The notes under the pieces were generated by a model. That model saw nothing but the letters and a program-made list of their open reading frames with translations, did not search any database and was not told the origin of the DNA. The position numbers and the translations under genes were made by a program. A stretch of 64,000 bases of DNA from RUG572 sp964386385 (GTDB lineage Bacteria > Verrucomicrobiota > Kiritimatiellia > RFP12 > UBA1067). The DNA is taken from assembly GCA_964386385.1 (NCBI GenBank), contig CAYLRN010000001.1:186001-250000 (forward strand), read 5' to 3'. Below, piece after piece: positions 16,690 through 26,400 of the stretch (the stretch's first letter is position 1; the number at the start of each line of letters is the position of its first letter).

Positions 16690-17471
16690 CTGTCTGCTCC
16701 TAATGGAAAACTTTCCGGTGCCCTGCGTCCCTGCGCCGCGGGTGAGACGCTTCCTTCGAGAAGGCGAATGTCCGGCTCCGCCAGGTCGCGCCACTCGCCG
16801 GGGCGCATTTCGCGCGGGAGGCGCAGCGCGCCGATGGCGACGCGCTTGAGGGCGAGGACTTTCAGCCCGGCGGCGCGACACATGTTCCTGATCTGCCGCT
16901 TGCGCCCTTCGCGAAGGCGGAACTCCAGCAGCTGGACGCCGTTGCTCCACTCGTCCAGCAGATCCACCCGCGCGGGGCGGATGCGATAGCCGTCGGGCAT
17001 TTCGACGGCGGAGCGCAGGACGCGAAGACGGTCGTCGCCCCACCGTCCGGCGGTGCGGACGAGATACGTCTTCTCGTGCTCGAACCTGGGATGCGTCAGG
17101 CGGAACGCCAGGTCGCCGTCGTTCGACATGAGAAGAAGCCCCTCGGAGTCCTGGTCGAGGCGTCCGACGGGGACGAGGCGCTCCGGGATTCGCCCCCTCA
17201 CGACGTCCGCGACGGTGCGTCCGCCGAACGGGTCGTGCATCGTGGAGAGGACGCCGACGGGCTTGTAGAGCATGATCGTGCGCTTTCGCTCCGCGGCGGC
17301 GATGGGGCGTCCGTCGACCGAGATTTGCACCTTTTCGGGGTCGAAGCGGAGGTACGGCTCTCGGACGACCACGCCGTCCACGCACACCCGCCCGGCGGCG
17401 ACGAGTTCCGCCGCATGGCGGCGTGACGCGACTCCGGCGTGGCTTAGGATGTTCTGGATCCGCTCTTCCAT
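16686..17471 (-). CDS. rluB: 23S rRNA pseudouridine synthase (RluB/RsuA family)
   Basis: The 261-residue protein has an S4 RNA-binding domain (about 1-60, RIQNILSHAGVASRRHAAELVAAGRV) and the RsuA/RluB catalytic domain, with the active-site Asp in VGRLDQDSEGLLL and KTYLVR, EGRKRQIRNM motifs. RluB modifies the A-site region of 23S rRNA; RluE/RluF are close alternatives. The start ATG at 17471 shares one base with the upstream stop. It is translationally coupled to purC. Confidence 0.88.
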   Translation of the reverse strand: MEERIQNILSHAGVASRRHAAELVAAGRVCVDGVVVREPYLRFDPEKVQISVDGRPIAAAERKRTIMLYKPVGVLSTMHDPFGGRTVADVVRGRIPERLVPVGRLDQDSEGLLLMSNDGDLAFRLTHPRFEHEKTYLVRTAGRWGDDRLRVLRSAVEMPDGYRIRPARVDLLDEWSNGVQLLEFRLREGRKRQIRNMCRAAGLKVLALKRVAIGALRLPREMRPGEWRDLAEPDIRLLEGSVSPAAQGRRAPESFPLGADR

Positions 17472-18052
17472 CACTCGACGGTCCGGTACTTCTTCACGGC
17501 CTCGGCAAAGGCGGGGGTGTCCACGAAGCCGCAGGACTTGAATTCCGGGCAGAATCCGCGGTACACGCATTCGGGGACGCAGCACGCGGCGAGTTCAGGC
17601 TCCTGGCGGGCAAGTTCGTCGACGACGAGCCGCCATGCGGCGCGCGTCTCCGGCGAGGCCTGTGCGCAGAGGCGGCGGCGGCTGATGAACATGACCTCTG
17701 CGGCGTTCGCGAAGCACTCGTGCTCCACCGGGGCGTCCTGACGGGCGCCGGCGCGGTCTGCGCCGGTGCGGTCCGTCCGCTGCGTCGAGACAAAATGCTC
17801 TACGCCGAACTTGTGGCGGACGAAATGGACACTGACCCAGTACGGAAGGTTCGACCACTTCCAGTTCACAAGCAGTTTGCGAATTGGCGAGTGTTCGGCG
17901 AGAAGGATGCGCTTCTTCCAGCGGGAAGAAGGCTCCTTCTGCCCTTCCGGCATGCGGATTGTCGTCCGGGCGGCGTCGGCGACTCCGCGCCAGTCGCCGA
18001 CGACCCGAAGGAATTTCAGCGTCGTCGGCGCCATTGCGCGGGAATCGGTCAT
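17471..18052 (-). CDS. ThyX-like flavin-dependent thymidylate synthase (divergent)
   Basis: The 193-residue protein keeps the ThyX signature RHRX7S in the form Arg79-His80-Lys81, seven residues, Ser89. An upstream HSP motif (AEHSPIRK) matches the HxSPFEH of ThyX. The second half has FISRRRLCAQASPETR, like the LRLCxxAQxEIR stretch, and ends in CVYRGFCPEFKSCGF, a Cys-rich tail seen in some clostridial ThyX. The family converts dUMP to dTMP using FAD and methylene-THF. The Arg to Lys change and weak overall likeness leave activity open. It overlaps accA (ATGA) and rluB. Confidence 0.65.
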   Translation of the reverse strand: MTDSRAMAPTTLKFLRVVGDWRGVADAARTTIRMPEGQKEPSSRWKKRILLAEHSPIRKLLVNWKWSNLPYWVSVHFVRHKFGVEHFVSTQRTDRTGADRAGARQDAPVEHECFANAAEVMFISRRRLCAQASPETRAAWRLVVDELARQEPELAACCVPECVYRGFCPEFKSCGFVDTPAFAEAVKKYRTVE

Positions 18053-18861
18053 TTGCTGAAGTCGCCCATTGCGCGGAACTTGGCGTAGCGCCTGTCGACG
18101 AGCTCGTCGACGGGAATCTTCACGAGTTCGGCGATTGCGGCGAGGACGGCCTCCTTTACCGAAGCGGCGGCGGCGGCGTGGTCGGTCTGCGCACCGCCAT
18201 CCGGCTCCTTCACGATTCCGTCGATTACGCCGAGCCTCTTCAGGTCGGGGGCGGTGATCTTCAGGGCCTCGGCGGCCTCCGGGGCCTTCGCGCCGTCGCG
18301 CCAGAGGATGCCGGCGCAGCCTTCGGGGGAGATGACGGAATAGACCGCGTTCTCCATCATGAGGATCCTGTCGCCGACGGCGATCGCGAGCGCGCCGCCG
18401 GAGCCGCCTTCGCCCGTGACGACGACGACGATCGGCGTCTTGAGGGCGGCGAAGAACTCAAGCGACTTGGCGATGGCCTCGGCCTGGCCGCGGGCCTCGG
18501 CGGTGTCGCCGGGGTATGCGCCAGGGGTGTCGACGAACGTCACGATCGGAAGGTGGAACTTCTCGGCGAGCTTCGCCAGGCGCATCGCCTTGCGGTAGCC
18601 GTCGGGGTTCGCCATTCCGAAGTTCGCCTCCAGGTTCTCCTCGACTGTGGCGCCCTTGTGGTGTCCCATGACGAGGCACTTGACGCCGTCGATCGTCGCG
18701 AGGCCGCATATGAGGCCGCGGTCGTCGTTCACGAGGCGGTCGCCATGCAGTTCCTCGAAGTCGGAGGCCATGTGGCTGATGAAGTCAAGCAGGTGCGGAC
18801 GCTTCGGATCGCGGGCGAGCTTGACGTGGTCCATTGCGGTTTTCACAGCTTCAGCGGACAT
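18049..18861 (-). CDS. accA: Acetyl-CoA carboxylase carboxyltransferase subunit alpha
   Basis: AccA with AccD moves carboxyl from biotin to acetyl-CoA to make malonyl-CoA. The 270-residue product covers the carboxyltransferase core: LHGDRLVNDDRGLI, FVDTPGAYPGDTAEARGQAEAIA, GEGGSGGALAI and SVISPEGCAGILWRD. It is about 50 residues shorter than E. coli AccA and lacks most of the N-terminal helical region. It lies 14 bp downstream of accD, so both subunits are made together; accB/accC are not in the window. Confidence 0.95.
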   Translation of the reverse strand: MSAEAVKTAMDHVKLARDPKRPHLLDFISHMASDFEELHGDRLVNDDRGLICGLATIDGVKCLVMGHHKGATVEENLEANFGMANPDGYRKAMRLAKLAEKFHLPIVTFVDTPGAYPGDTAEARGQAEAIAKSLEFFAALKTPIVVVVTGEGGSGGALAIAVGDRILMMENAVYSVISPEGCAGILWRDGAKAPEAAEALKITAPDLKRLGVIDGIVKEPDGGAQTDHAAAAASVKEAVLAAIAELVKIPVDELVDRRYAKFRAMGDFSK

Positions 18862-18875
18862 TGCGGCAATCCTCC

Positions 18876-19706
18876 TTAGAATCCAAAGTAGTGCAGGACC
18901 TTCACGATGAAGGGCTTGAGGTCCTTGCGCTCGACGATCTTGTCCACGAACCCGTGCGACAGCAGATACTCCGCCGTCTGGAAGTCGGGCGGAAGCTTCT
19001 GGTGGATCGTGTTCTCGATCACGCGGCGGCCGGCGAAGCCGATCAGCGTCTTGGGTTCGGTTATGTTCACGTCGCCGAGCATCGCGAAGGACGCGGAGAC
19101 GCCGCCGGTCGTCGGGTCGGTCATCACGCTGACGTAGGGAAGACCGGCGTCCTTGAGGCGGCCGATCGCGGCGGAGGTCTTCGCCATCTGCATGAGCGAA
19201 AGAATGCCCTCGTGCATCCGGGCGCCGCCGGAGGCGGAGCAGATGACGAGCGGACGGCGTTCGGCGATCGCCTTCTCGCAGGCGCGAGCGATGCGCTCGC
19301 CGGTGCCGGTGCCGAGTGAGCCGCCCATGAACGCGAAGTCCATCACGCCGAGCATCACCGGGACGCCGCCCATTTCGGCCGTGCCCATGACGATCGACTC
19401 GGTCTCGCCGCTCTTGGCGATGACGCTCTCGACCTTCGCCTTGTAGGCGCCGGTGGCGTCGTGGAAGTCAAGATGGTCGGAATAGCTGACCTCGCGGAAG
19501 GTCTCCGCAAAGGACCCCTCATCGGCGAGCTGGGCGATTCGCGCCCGGGCGCCAAGACGTCCGTGGTAGTTGCACACGGGGCAGATGCAGTTGGCGCTCT
19601 TCCACTCCGCCGTCGCGATGTAGCTTTTGCAGCGCGGACAGACCTGCCACAGCGCCTTTGTGGGCGGTATCTTCGCCGGTGTTTCGGCTTTTTCGAACCA
19701 GGCCAT
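18876..19706 (-). CDS. accD: Acetyl-CoA carboxylase carboxyltransferase subunit beta
   Basis: The 276-residue AccD has the N-terminal C4 zinc ribbon (CPRCKSY and CPVCNYHG, ~28-50) followed by the crotonase-like carboxyltransferase domain with VMDFAFMGGSLGTGTGERI and SASGGARMHEGILSLMQMAK. The ATG at 19706 is chosen because AAAAGGAGA precedes it and the extra upstream residues are basic and unlike the family. It is next to lspA and accA. Confidence 0.95.
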   Translation of the reverse strand: MAWFEKAETPAKIPPTKALWQVCPRCKSYIATAEWKSANCICPVCNYHGRLGARARIAQLADEGSFAETFREVSYSDHLDFHDATGAYKAKVESVIAKSGETESIVMGTAEMGGVPVMLGVMDFAFMGGSLGTGTGERIARACEKAIAERRPLVICSASGGARMHEGILSLMQMAKTSAAIGRLKDAGLPYVSVMTDPTTGGVSASFAMLGDVNITEPKTLIGFAGRRVIENTIHQKLPPDFQTAEYLLSHGFVDKIVERKDLKPFIVKVLHYFGF

Positions 19707-19722
19707 TCTACGTTCTCCTTTT

Positions 19723-20205
19723 CTAGGATTCAGATTTCTTGCGTTTCGCGTCGGCGAGGAAGCCGAACGCAATCAGAATCGCCGCCGCCAGGGTGATGAA
19801 GGAGTCGGCGACGTTGAAGACGGGGAAATGGTGGACGCCCCAGTGGAAGTCGAACATGTCCACCACGTGGCCGCGGAAGACTCGGTCCAGCAGATTGCCG
19901 ACGACCCCGGCGTAGAGCATCGTCTCCGCCGCCAGCCCCCAGCGTCCCGCCGGAAAGACGGCCCTGCGCTTCCATACGAGAACCGCCAGCACGGCGAACG
20001 CGAAAAGCGCAAGCGGCCAGACGTGTCCCTGAAGCATCCCCCACGCGCAGCCGCGGTTCTCGACGTAGGCGAGATTGAACAGTTCGGGAATCACGACGAC
20101 TGGCTCCGCGCCCTTCAGGCAGACGACGGCGGCGGCCTTCGAGAGCTGGTCTGCGCAGACCAGCCCCAGCACGGCCGCGCCCATCGCCATGACGCCCCTG
20201 AGCAT
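19723..20205 (-). CDS. lspA: Prolipoprotein signal peptidase LspA
   Basis: LspA is the membrane aspartic protease that removes lipoprotein signal peptides. The 160-residue product has four hydrophobic segments and both catalytic regions: FNLAYVENRGCAWG and GNLLDRVFRGHVVDMF, then FPVFNVADSFI with the second Asp. The ATG at 20205 lies 5 bp after the DksA/TraR stop. The dksA-lspA order is seen in many bacteria. Confidence 0.93.
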   Translation of the reverse strand: MLRGVMAMGAAVLGLVCADQLSKAAAVVCLKGAEPVVVIPELFNLAYVENRGCAWGMLQGHVWPLALFAFAVLAVLVWKRRAVFPAGRWGLAAETMLYAGVVGNLLDRVFRGHVVDMFDFHWGVHHFPVFNVADSFITLAAAILIAFGFLADAKRKKSES

Positions 20206-20210
20206 CGCGC

Positions 20211-20888
20211 CTACCGCCGCCCTTCCATCTGGTTCTGGCATTCCATGCACGTGTGGGCGAAGGGAAGGTTGAGAAGGCGCGGCTTGCGTATTAGCTGACC
20301 GCACACCTCGCAGATCCCGTACGTGCCGTCGTCGATGCGGTGGAGGGCCTCGTCGATCTTCTGGACGATCTTGTTCTGGGAATCGACCTGGCTGAGGTTC
20401 TGGAGGCGCATGAACGAATCGCTTCCGTCCTCGTCCTCGCTGCCGCGCTCGTCCGACTGCTCCAGCGCGTTCGCGCGCAGCGCGGTGGACTGCCCGATCG
20501 CGTCCTGTCGCAGGACTATGAGGCGCTTGCGGAATTCCGCCAGGTCGTCGTCCGAGAACTGCATAGTGGCCTTGCCGCGGGCGCGCGTCGTGGGGCGGCG
20601 CGTCAGCGTGACGGTGGACGTGGACGCCTTGCGCTCCTCCTCCTGCTCCTTCTGGCGGCGTTTCATCTGCTCCGCGAAGGAAAAGGCCATGTCCTTGTGC
20701 TGGTTCTCGAACGCAATCGACTCCTCCGGCTTCTTGGAGGACGTCTTCTTCACGTTGCTCACGATCGTTATCGGCTTCGGCGCGCCTTCGGGTCGGACGA
20801 CGCGGACTCCCGCCGCGGTCATCGCCTCAACGGGGGCGCTCTTCTCGCCCTTCGCCGCCTTCACGCTCTTCTTGGACACTTCGCCCAT
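20211..20888 (-). CDS. DksA/TraR-type C4 zinc finger protein with long N-terminal extension
   Basis: The C-terminal ~115 residues form a DksA/TraR-like coiled coil and zinc finger (CEVCGQLIRKPRLLNLPFAHTCMEC). The coiled-coil tip region has many acidic residues (SDERGSEDEDGSDS). The first ~105 residues are Lys/Ser/Thr-rich and look disordered. Family members bind in the RNA polymerase secondary channel or act as general zinc proteins; whether this one is a true DksA cannot be decided. It sits between giant greA and lspA, so two secondary-channel type factors are neighbours. AAAGGA precedes the ATG. Confidence 0.8.
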   Translation of the reverse strand: MGEVSKKSVKAAKGEKSAPVEAMTAAGVRVVRPEGAPKPITIVSNVKKTSSKKPEESIAFENQHKDMAFSFAEQMKRRQKEQEEERKASTSTVTLTRRPTTRARGKATMQFSDDDLAEFRKRLIVLRQDAIGQSTALRANALEQSDERGSEDEDGSDSFMRLQNLSQVDSQNKIVQKIDEALHRIDDGTYGICEVCGQLIRKPRLLNLPFAHTCMECQNQMEGRR

Positions 20889-20934
20889 ATAGTCTGCATT
20901 CCTTTCGTGCCAATGTACAGCCAGGGGCCGCGGC

Positions 20935-23112
20935 TCAAACCGCCGGAGCCTTGATCCATTCCTTCATCTCGGCCGACAGCGGGGAGACCGACTTGACGAC
21001 CGCCTTGGAAACCTTGCCTTCGGCGTCGGGAAGCTCGATCTCGTCGCCGGCCTTTCTGCCGACCATGTTCTGCGCAAGCCGCGTATTGCAGGAGATGACG
21101 CCGAGGTCGAGATAGTTGTCCCATTCGCCGAGGACGGTGTACGTCCTCTCCTCGCCGGAAGCGGTCACGATGACAACCGTCGTGCCGGGGCAGACGGTCT
21201 CGGAGACGACGTCCGCGAAGTCGACGGCCTTGACCTCGTTGAGCTGCTTCTGGAGTTCGTCCTGCTTCTGGTGGAGGACGCGCTCCTCGTCCTTCGCGTA
21301 CTGGTATTCCGCGTTTTCGCTCAAGTCGCCGTAGCTCTTCGCGAACTGGATGCGCTTCGTGTTCTCCGGGATGTCCTTCGTGACGAGCTTTTCGTATTCC
21401 GCCTGGCGTTCGGCGTAGGAGCGGAGCGACGTGATGCGTTCGACCGTCTTCGCCGCGGTCTTCTTGATCTGGCGGGCCGCGAGTTCGGGGACGATCTTCG
21501 TCATGCGCACGACGATCATGTGGTGCGTGGACGGGTCCCACGCGATCGACGCCTGGAAGCGCTCGAAGAAGAGGGCCTGGTCGGCCGGCTTCAGGCGCTT
21601 GAACATGTCCTCAAGCCACTTCTGGTCCGCGAAAAGGCGGCGGATCGTGTTCTGCATCCGCAGCGTCTCGCCCGTCTGCCTGCCCTCGCCAAGCGCGATG
21701 GCGTGGGTCAGGATGACGACGAGCGGCGGCAGGGACTCCCATTCCACGAAGTCGTTGTACCTGCCGATTACGTACGTCACGAGGGGGGCGGGGGCGTGCG
21801 GGGACTTCAGGAGGTCGGCGGCGGCGTGCTCGCAGACGGAATCCTTCTTGAACGTGTCCAGGGTGGCGCAGAGCAGGGAATACGTCATCACCGCCAGATT
21901 GTCGAAGAGCTTCTGCTTGCGCCCGGCGCGCTCCTCCTCCGTGGAACCCATGGAGAGGAACGTCACGAAGCGCACCATGTCGCGGGCGGGCAGAACGCGC
22001 GCCGCGTCGAGATAGCGGTCTTCCGTCCACATGTAGTTGCGCGCCTTGGCGATGGTCTCCGGGTCGAAGCCAAGCCCGTCAAGGCAGAACGCGATGCGCA
22101 GATAGAGCGAATCGTCCACGCCGCGGACGCCCTTGAGCGCATAGCGGAGACGCTCGGCGATGCAGGCCTTCTGCTCGTCGCCGAGCTTAGCGAAATGCGC
22201 CTTGGCGGACTGGAGCTCGGCGACGGACGCGAAGATGGACTTGGGGTCGCACTCCTTCGCGAACGCCGAGAACCAGGTGTCGCCGTACGTCTCCTCCGAG
22301 GCCTTGAGCACGATCGGCTCGGCCCGGCGCGTGGGAATCGCGACGCACTTGTTCGTGCGCAGCTCGGCGCGCGCCTTCTCCCAGAAGGATTTCCACTTCG
22401 CCGCCTTGTCGCCCCGGTTCCTGCCGTTGTCCGGAAGGAGGCGGGCGAAGCCGTACTGGTTCACCAGCTCCTCGAGGCGCGAGACGGGCATGTTGCCGAA
22501 GCTCTCCAGCATGGCGACGACGAATTCGCCCGGCTTCTCCTTCATCTGCGCCTTGATGCGGTCGGGGTCGCCCTTCAGCATCAGGAGTATGTGGCCGTCG
22601 GGCGCGATGGAAAGCGTCTCGCAGGCGGCGTCGTACGTGAACTGGTGTCCGGGGCGGGTGGGGAAGTCCACGCTCACGCGACGGTAGAAGTCGTCGATCC
22701 TCCTGACCTGGCCAAGCCCCCAGGCGCGGCTGAGGACGTAGGCCCCCGGGCGGAAGGAGACAAGACGCTCCAGGCGCTTGACAGGCTCGTTGAGGTCGGG
22801 CCGGACGTCGAAGCCCACCGCGTCAATGAACGAAAGAAGCGTCCTGTCCTTCGTCGTGCGCTTCAGGGCGTCCCTGACCCCGGCGCCGCTCAGGCAGGAG
22901 TTAAGCAGCCTGCCGCAGCCGGACACGGCCTTGAACGCGCCGTCGAAGTCGCCGGCCTCCCCCATCGCCGCAAGCAGCGCGGCGGCGTTCGCCTCCCCCT
23001 TGCTGGGAGGCAGACTGGAAATCAACTTGACGACCTCATCCACCGGACACGGCGTGACCGAAAGCTTCGTGCCAATCTCGGCTTCAATCTCCTCAACGGA
23101 CTTCTTATCCAT
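20935..23112 (-). CDS. greA: Giant GreA-type transcription elongation factor with ~560-residue N-terminal extension
   Basis: The last ~160 of 725 residues are a GreA: an N-terminal coiled coil with the catalytic tip SYGDLSENAEYQYAKDEE and the FKBP-like C-terminal domain ending in SPLSAEMKEW. GreA rescues backtracked RNA polymerase by stimulating transcript cleavage. The first ~560 residues are alpha-helical in appearance (repeated LLSF/ALLAA-type helices) and have no family I recognise. Chlamydial GreA proteins carry a comparable extension. I start at the ATG at 23112, which has AAAGG upstream and a good promoter 35 bp away. Confidence 0.88.
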   Translation of the reverse strand: MDKKSVEEIEAEIGTKLSVTPCPVDEVVKLISSLPPSKGEANAAALLAAMGEAGDFDGAFKAVSGCGRLLNSCLSGAGVRDALKRTTKDRTLLSFIDAVGFDVRPDLNEPVKRLERLVSFRPGAYVLSRAWGLGQVRRIDDFYRRVSVDFPTRPGHQFTYDAACETLSIAPDGHILLMLKGDPDRIKAQMKEKPGEFVVAMLESFGNMPVSRLEELVNQYGFARLLPDNGRNRGDKAAKWKSFWEKARAELRTNKCVAIPTRRAEPIVLKASEETYGDTWFSAFAKECDPKSIFASVAELQSAKAHFAKLGDEQKACIAERLRYALKGVRGVDDSLYLRIAFCLDGLGFDPETIAKARNYMWTEDRYLDAARVLPARDMVRFVTFLSMGSTEEERAGRKQKLFDNLAVMTYSLLCATLDTFKKDSVCEHAAADLLKSPHAPAPLVTYVIGRYNDFVEWESLPPLVVILTHAIALGEGRQTGETLRMQNTIRRLFADQKWLEDMFKRLKPADQALFFERFQASIAWDPSTHHMIVVRMTKIVPELAARQIKKTAAKTVERITSLRSYAERQAEYEKLVTKDIPENTKRIQFAKSYGDLSENAEYQYAKDEERVLHQKQDELQKQLNEVKAVDFADVVSETVCPGTTVVIVTASGEERTYTVLGEWDNYLDLGVISCNTRLAQNMVGRKAGDEIELPDAEGKVSKAVVKSVSPLSAEMKEWIKAPAV

Positions 23113-23146
23113 AACTGCCTTTTTCTGGTTGAAAAACGTAAGGGGC

Positions 23147-23175
23147 ATTTTATCAAATCCACTCCGCTTGTGCAA
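23147..23175 (-). promoter_or_regulatory. Predicted greA promoter
   Basis: On the minus strand TTGCAC (23175-23170), 17 bp and TAAAAT (23152-23147) form a promoter with an extended -10 (TGA-TAAAAT). The predicted start near 23140 gives a leader of about 28 nt before the ATG at 23112. Confidence 0.6.
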
Positions 23176-23321
23176 CCTTGCAACGTCTTGGAGGCTTCCC
23201 GTTTTTTCACGGCCGGCAAGTCCATCTCGCGGCAACTCCCCGTTTCCGGCTTTCAGGGAGAGACAACCGCCCGCGGATTCAATGAAGCCCGTGGGTGATG
23301 GCGGCGCGGAAAATGAAGAGG

Positions 23322-23361
23322 GGCAGAACCACCGCATTTATATGAATGCGGTGGTTCTGCC
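23322..23361. repeat. Perfect 17 bp inverted repeat
   Basis: Arm 23322-23338 (GGCAGAACCACCGCATT) is exactly complementary to 23345-23361 around a 6-nt loop. Neither side has a clear T-run, though the minus strand continues into TCTTCATTTT, so it could be a weak terminator for upstream transcription or a protein-binding palindrome. Confidence 0.5.
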
Positions 23362-23477
23362 GTTCGCTATGAATGCGGAGATTCGCCACTCAAGCCGTGC
23401 GGGACGGCGAAAGGAAGTTCGCGTACTGAAGCCGCATGGTACGGCAAAAGCGCAGGAATGGCGACTGCGGATTCGCG

Positions 23478-26400
23478 TCACCTGAACTGGATGAGCGTTC
23501 CGAGATGGAGCCAGCGCACCTCGTCGAGCACCGAGAAGCCGACGTCGCCGACGACCGAGAGGTCGTGCACGGCGTTCCCGTTCGCGACGCCATCGCGAAG
23601 GCCGTCCGAACCGGCGTCGAGCGGCCACCAGCCGAGCAGCCCAGACTCCGTGCCTTCCGGAGGACGTCCGCAGTGGCGGGCGACCTCGCCGGGCGTCAGC
23701 GCCCGGTCCCAGAGCGTGACCTGCGAGAGCGTTCCCTTGACCGAGAAGCCGCCTACGCAGTGTCCGCCGATGCGTAGGCTGTACCAGTCCGTGGCGGGAT
23801 TGACGAAATTCTCCGCGCCGTCGGCGGAATCCACCAGCCGCCCGTCAAGGTAGAGCCGCGCCTCTGACCGGCCCAGGTCGTGCGTGAAGGCCAGCTGGTG
23901 CCAGCGGCCGGAATTGCGGACGGCGGAGGCGTCGAAGCCCAGCTCAAGCATGTTGTTGTCGAAGTCGCGCGTCTGGACACTGATCTTGAAGAACGAACTG
24001 TCCGTCCTGCTTGCGTTCGCGAAGCAGCAGAACCCCGGCGTCCTGTTGCCCAAGGCGCCCTTCGAGACGATTGCGCCGTAAAGTTCGTCGTCCAGCCCGC
24101 GCCCGCCGACGTCCAGGTCGCGAAACCACACGGTGAACGAGAAGTTCGTGAGCGACGGCCCCCACCCGGCGTTCAGGCAGGACGGCCCGTACGATCCCGT
24201 GAGATGCGGAACGCCGGCCGAGCCGCCGGGGCCTGCAAGGAACGCCGCGCCCTCGGCGGAGGGATAAAACGCGCCGACGACGAGGTCGTACATCCCCGCC
24301 ACGCCGTCGGCCTTGCGTTCGCATGGGATGAACTTGCGCGCGAGCGTCCCGTCCTGCCAGATCGCCGCGGCGTGGAGGCGTCCCCATCCAGACGCTTTCG
24401 GCCCAGCCTTCAGCAGGCTTATCTGCGCCGTGGACGTCCCCGTCATGGGATAGTCCAGCGCGGCAGACTTCGTTCCGTCCACGTAGAACGCGCCGCCCCT
24501 CGCGTCGAGCGTCAGGCGGGCCCGCGTGCCTGAAACGGCCACCACGGGCGACGACGGGGCGTTCCACCCCAGTGCGTCCTCAAGGCCGGCGTCCATGCAG
24601 CGGCTCACCCAGCGCATGTTGTTCAGCGACGTGAAGGCCTCGAAGAAAAACGCCCCGGCGGGAACGTCCGCCTCCGCGCAGTCGCGCGCGCCGACGACAT
24701 GGCGGTTCAGGGTGGCGCTGACGTTGTACGGCGTGAAGTCGACCGTCGCCGTCGTCCCGGGCGTCGCGTACACGCACGTCGCTATGGACTGCGCGCCCGT
24801 GGCGACGACGTAGTCGAGGGCCGCGTATCCGTCGGGAAGTTCCGAAACGTCGAGGTACGCGCCGCGCTCGAACGCATCCGAACCGGCGGCGTTCACGTGG
24901 AACGCGCCCGTGACGCGGTCGTACAGGCCCGCGGCGCCGTCCGTGATGCGCTCGAACGGCGCGAGGTCGCGCACAAGGACGTCTCCCTCGTAGATCTTCC
25001 AGCCGTAGACGCGAAGCCCGTAGTACGTGAACGGCGTGAGCAGTCCGTTCGCCGCGCACGACCCGCAGAGGGCAAGGGAGTTCACGGAGTGCGTAGTCGT
25101 CTTCACGGCGGCATGCGTCGACTGGACGCCGAACGAGACCGCTCCGGAGGCGGCGTCCACCTCGAACGCGCCGCGGGACGTGCGGTTCTGGACGTCCCAG
25201 CTGTAGATGTCCGCCCCCGACGCATACGATCTGTCCATCCAGAGGAACAGCTGGTTGTCCTGAAAGTCGTAGCCGCCGAAGTTAACAGTCATGCAAACGA
25301 CGCCGTCCGGCTCCGCGCAGCCGAAGAATGACGCGCCTTTGACGCCGTTGACAGGCTTGCGGTTTGCGGGGCTGCCGACGAACTGGATGTCGCCCGCAAT
25401 GCGCGTGGAGGGATTGGGGCAGTAGCCCAGGTCGAAGCACTGCGTGCCGGTGGACGCGACGTACTCGACCGGGCGCAGCGCGCCGGCGGGCGTGACGGTG
25501 AACTCCTTCGTGACGGCCCATCCCGCGCGCTCGCCAAGGCCGGTCACGGTCACGGTGCCGGCACCAGGCGCGGCGTTGTCCGCATACGACAGTTCGTAGT
25601 CCGTCCCCTCCTCCAGCGGCAGTTCCGTGACGGGGTCGACTACGCGGGGCTTCGGACGGCACGGGTTCGCGCCGTCATACACCTGGTCCGGCACGGGGCG
25701 GACGACGAACGAAGCGTTCTCTCCTAGGAAGCGGGCGCGGTCAAGCGTCGCGTTGCGGTCTCTCTCGTATGGCGTGAGGGCGCGGTCGTAGACCCGGATG
25801 GCGTGGACGCGGACGTCGGCGCGCGGGTTAGAGAAGAACGCGAACTTCGCCCCCCAGTCCTCGGAGTACGAATCCATCGCGAAGTCTGAGAGGGCGATGG
25901 CCTCGCCGTCGCAGAAGAAGGCGCTTGTAGCGGTGTTCGTGCCGTAGGTGAGGGAAAAGACGTGGACCTCCGCCGTCGTCATGTCCTCCGGCTGCCAGTG
26001 CCATATCCGCCTCTTGGACGCGCTTTCGGGGAAGAAGGCGTAGAAGCCGTTGTCCTTGTCCCTGCGATAGCCGAAGCTTCCGCGCGGAGTGTCGGCAACC
26101 GTCTGCAGGTTGTAGTAGTTGTCGGAGAACTTCCAGGCGACGTTCTGCATGACGACCTCGACCGTGAACGCCCCGGCGTCGGGTCCTGTCGACAGACCCG
26201 CCAGGGCCGCCATCTCCGTCGTGTCCACGCCGGCCGTCTTGTCCGGCTTCGCGAGCGAGAGAAAGGCGTTCGCCTCGGCGGCGACAAGACTCGTGGCGGG
26301 AATGGCGAGGTCGTTGCCGTTCCCTGAAAGGTCTTTCCAGACCGTCGGCGAATCGGAGTGCGAGCGGACGCCGTCCACAATCGCGTTGTCTATGCCGTCC

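Larger units (their letters stand above)
23113..23477. other. Intergenic region upstream of greA with promoter and palindrome
   Basis: This 365 bp has no supportable gene. It holds the greA promoter (23147-23175) and a perfect inverted repeat (23322-23361). The words TATGAATGCGG at 23341 and CTATGAATGCGG near 23367 repeat directly around the palindrome. Nothing else stands out. Confidence 0.5.

Noticed and set aside
16690..17385. N-terminal extension of purC
   Set aside because: The extension is the out-of-frame shadow of rluB. PurC has its normal start at 16689 and overlaps the rluB stop.
21271..23298. Plus-strand 675-codon frame
   Set aside because: It is antisense to giant greA, whose promoter, ribosome site and GreA motifs are clear.
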